From Clostridia bacterium (GTDB lineage: Bacteria > Bacillota > Clostridia > Oscillospirales > Acutalibacteraceae): a stretch of DNA of 6,115 nt. The translations under genes and the position numbers were made by a program. The stretch lies in the NCBI GenBank assembly GCA_900757335.1, contig CAAENL010000173.1, positions 1 to 6,115 on the forward strand. The letters are read 5' to 3'. Positions 5,101 through 6,115 of this stretch are shown here, in pieces. Within the stretch, counting starts at the first letter, position 1. Each line of letters starts with the position of its first letter. The notes below the pieces were generated by a model, which saw only the letters and a list, made by a program, of their open reading frames with translations, made no database searches and was not told the DNA's origin.

Positions 5101-6115
5101 ATGGTTCTAAAAAATTCAGAACAAAAAATAAATTCAAAAAAATCAGATTTTCTAAAAAAAATAGTTAAAAAAAGTATATTCCCTATTTCAACCATTGCTT
5201 TGTTTGCAGTTACAGTATGTTACTGGAATAATCAAAATTATGGACTAGCTCTTGAATATCAAGGTCAAACAGTAGTTACGATGTCAAATGACAAAGTATA
5301 CGAACAAGCCAATCACATGATAATAGATCAACTTAACTCGGAAGATAAATCCAAAATTGAAACTTCCAAATCTACACTAAAAATAACCCCTGTTTCAAAA
5401 TCCGAATGTTGTGAATCACCAGTTCAAATTAAAGATAAAATAATAGAACAATCTCAAGAAATAATCAACGAAGGTTACGGCGTTTACGTAAACAAAAAGT
5501 TAGTCGCCGTCGGAAACAACGAAAATGAAATCAACACCTTACTCCAAGACGTCATAAGCGAAACAAAATCCCAAAATCCCGACTGTGAAGTTGAATTCGC
5601 AGACAAAGTGGAAGTAATAAAAGGTTTGTTTTCGCCTGAAAAAATACAAAAACCGGAAGATGTAAAAAATATTTTGAAAAAAGGAATCGTTAAATCTATA
5701 GATTACACCGTAACCGGTGAAGATACAGTCGTCGGAATAGCGGAAAGATTCGGAATTACTCCCGAAAAACTCTTGTCAGACAACGATGCTGAAGAATCCG
5801 ATATCGCAGTCGGCGACAAATTGAAAATCAAAGTAACCGAAAAAGTTTTTAAATTGAAAGTATTCAAAATAATCACCGAAGAAAACGATATTCCTTATGC
5901 TTCAGAAGAAACCCGAGACGACTCCAAAGAAATTCCGTTTAAAGAAATCACTCAAGAAGGCAAAAACGGCAAAGAAACATTTAAATACAGAGTTGAATAT
6001 TCAAACGGCCAAGAAGTGTTACGCGAAGAAATCGAACACACAGTAGTAGAAGAACCTATTGCCGAAAAAGTTACGGTAGGAACAAAAAAACCTCCGAAAA
6101 AAAGTGATCTGGGTA
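5101..6115 (+). CDS. Membrane-anchored LysM and G5 domain protein, probable M23-type cell-wall peptidase (3' end missing)
   Basis: The 338 visible residues are uninterrupted and run off the right edge. A lysine-rich cytoplasmic start (KKSDFLKKIVKKS) leads to one hydrophobic segment at about 26-42, an uncleaved anchor or signal peptide, so the rest is probably outside the cell. Two related modules follow: YGLALEYQGQTVV (47-59) and GYGVYVNKKLVAVG (125-138), each followed by a helical stretch. They match the repeated N-terminal units of clostridial cell-wall hydrolases. Residues 202-245 are a LysM domain (YTVTGEDTVVGIAERFGIT...VGDKLKI), which binds peptidoglycan glycan. Residues about 252-329 are a G5 domain (IPF...QEGKNGKETFKYRVEYSNG...VTVGTK). 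In relatives with this order an M23 metallopeptidase normally follows; that part is outside the window, so catalysis is inferred. Unusual points are a Cys-Cys pair at 103-104 and a shift from A/T-ending codons to many C-ending codons after about codon 120. It is divergent from aspS, not co-regulated by position. Confidence 0.8.
   Translation, partial: MVLKNSEQKINSKKSDFLKKIVKKSIFPISTIALFAVTVCYWNNQNYGLALEYQGQTVVTMSNDKVYEQANHMIIDQLNSEDKSKIETSKSTLKITPVSKSECCESPVQIKDKIIEQSQEIINEGYGVYVNKKLVAVGNNENEINTLLQDVISETKSQNPDCEVEFADKVEVIKGLFSPEKIQKPEDVKNILKKGIVKSIDYTVTGEDTVVGIAERFGITPEKLLSDNDAEESDIAVGDKLKIKVTEKVFKLKVFKIITEENDIPYASEETRDDSKEIPFKEITQEGKNGKETFKYRVEYSNGQEVLREEIEHTVVEEPIAEKVTVGTKKPPKKSDLG

Noticed and set aside
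1..6115. A novel defence, mobile or biosynthetic system
   Set aside because: All coding sequence is explained by aspS, gatCAB and a LysM/G5 cell-wall protein; I see no repeats, transposase or phage features.

Overview
The window looks like a piece of chromosome from a low-GC Gram-positive bacterium, probably an anaerobic member of the Clostridia (Oscillospiraceae/Ruminococcaceae-like). This is an inference. It rests on the A+T-rich composition, strong purine-rich AGGGAGG/AGGAGG ribosome binding sites, sigma-A-like promoters, and a membrane-anchored protein with LysM and G5 domains of the kind common in clostridial cell-wall hydrolases. I see no mobile element, CRISPR array, rRNA or tRNA gene.

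Minus strand, about 1-4910: one compact operon read right to left, aspS - gatC - gatA - gatB. A promoter with an extended -10 lies at 4879-4908. aspS (aspartyl-tRNA synthetase) is followed 13 bases later by gatC, which starts with GTG and whose ribosome binding site overlaps the aspS stop codon. A 47-base gap carrying a small inverted repeat leads to gatA. The gatA stop codon overlaps the gatB start (ATGA). gatB runs off the left edge with 416 codons visible.

Together these genes encode an indirect aminoacylation route. A relaxed AspRS can charge tRNA-Asn with aspartate (and tRNA-Asp normally), and the GatCAB amidotransferase then converts Asp-tRNA-Asn to Asn-tRNA-Asn; the same enzyme can also convert Glu-tRNA-Gln to Gln-tRNA-Gln. 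The AspRS carries a histidine in the anticodon-binding-domain loop (RDHGG) where discriminating enzymes such as that of E. coli have leucine, which fits the nondiscriminating type.

Divergent intergenic region, 4809-5100 (292 bases): it holds the two back-to-back promoters, a short aspS leader with no room for a T-box, a loose array of TGTAA/TTACA half-sites around the rightward promoter, and an inverted repeat in the leader of the rightward gene.

Plus strand, 5101-6115: the 5' part (338 codons) of a gene for a membrane-anchored, exported protein with a duplicated N-terminal module, a LysM domain and a G5 domain. By family architecture an M23 peptidase domain probably follows beyond the window. 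Its codon use differs from that of the operon (A/C-rich rather than G/T-rich in the coding strand), consistent with encoding on the opposite, probably lagging, strand. Overall this is a mostly ordinary housekeeping region, with some points of interest in AspRS specificity and in regulatory layout.
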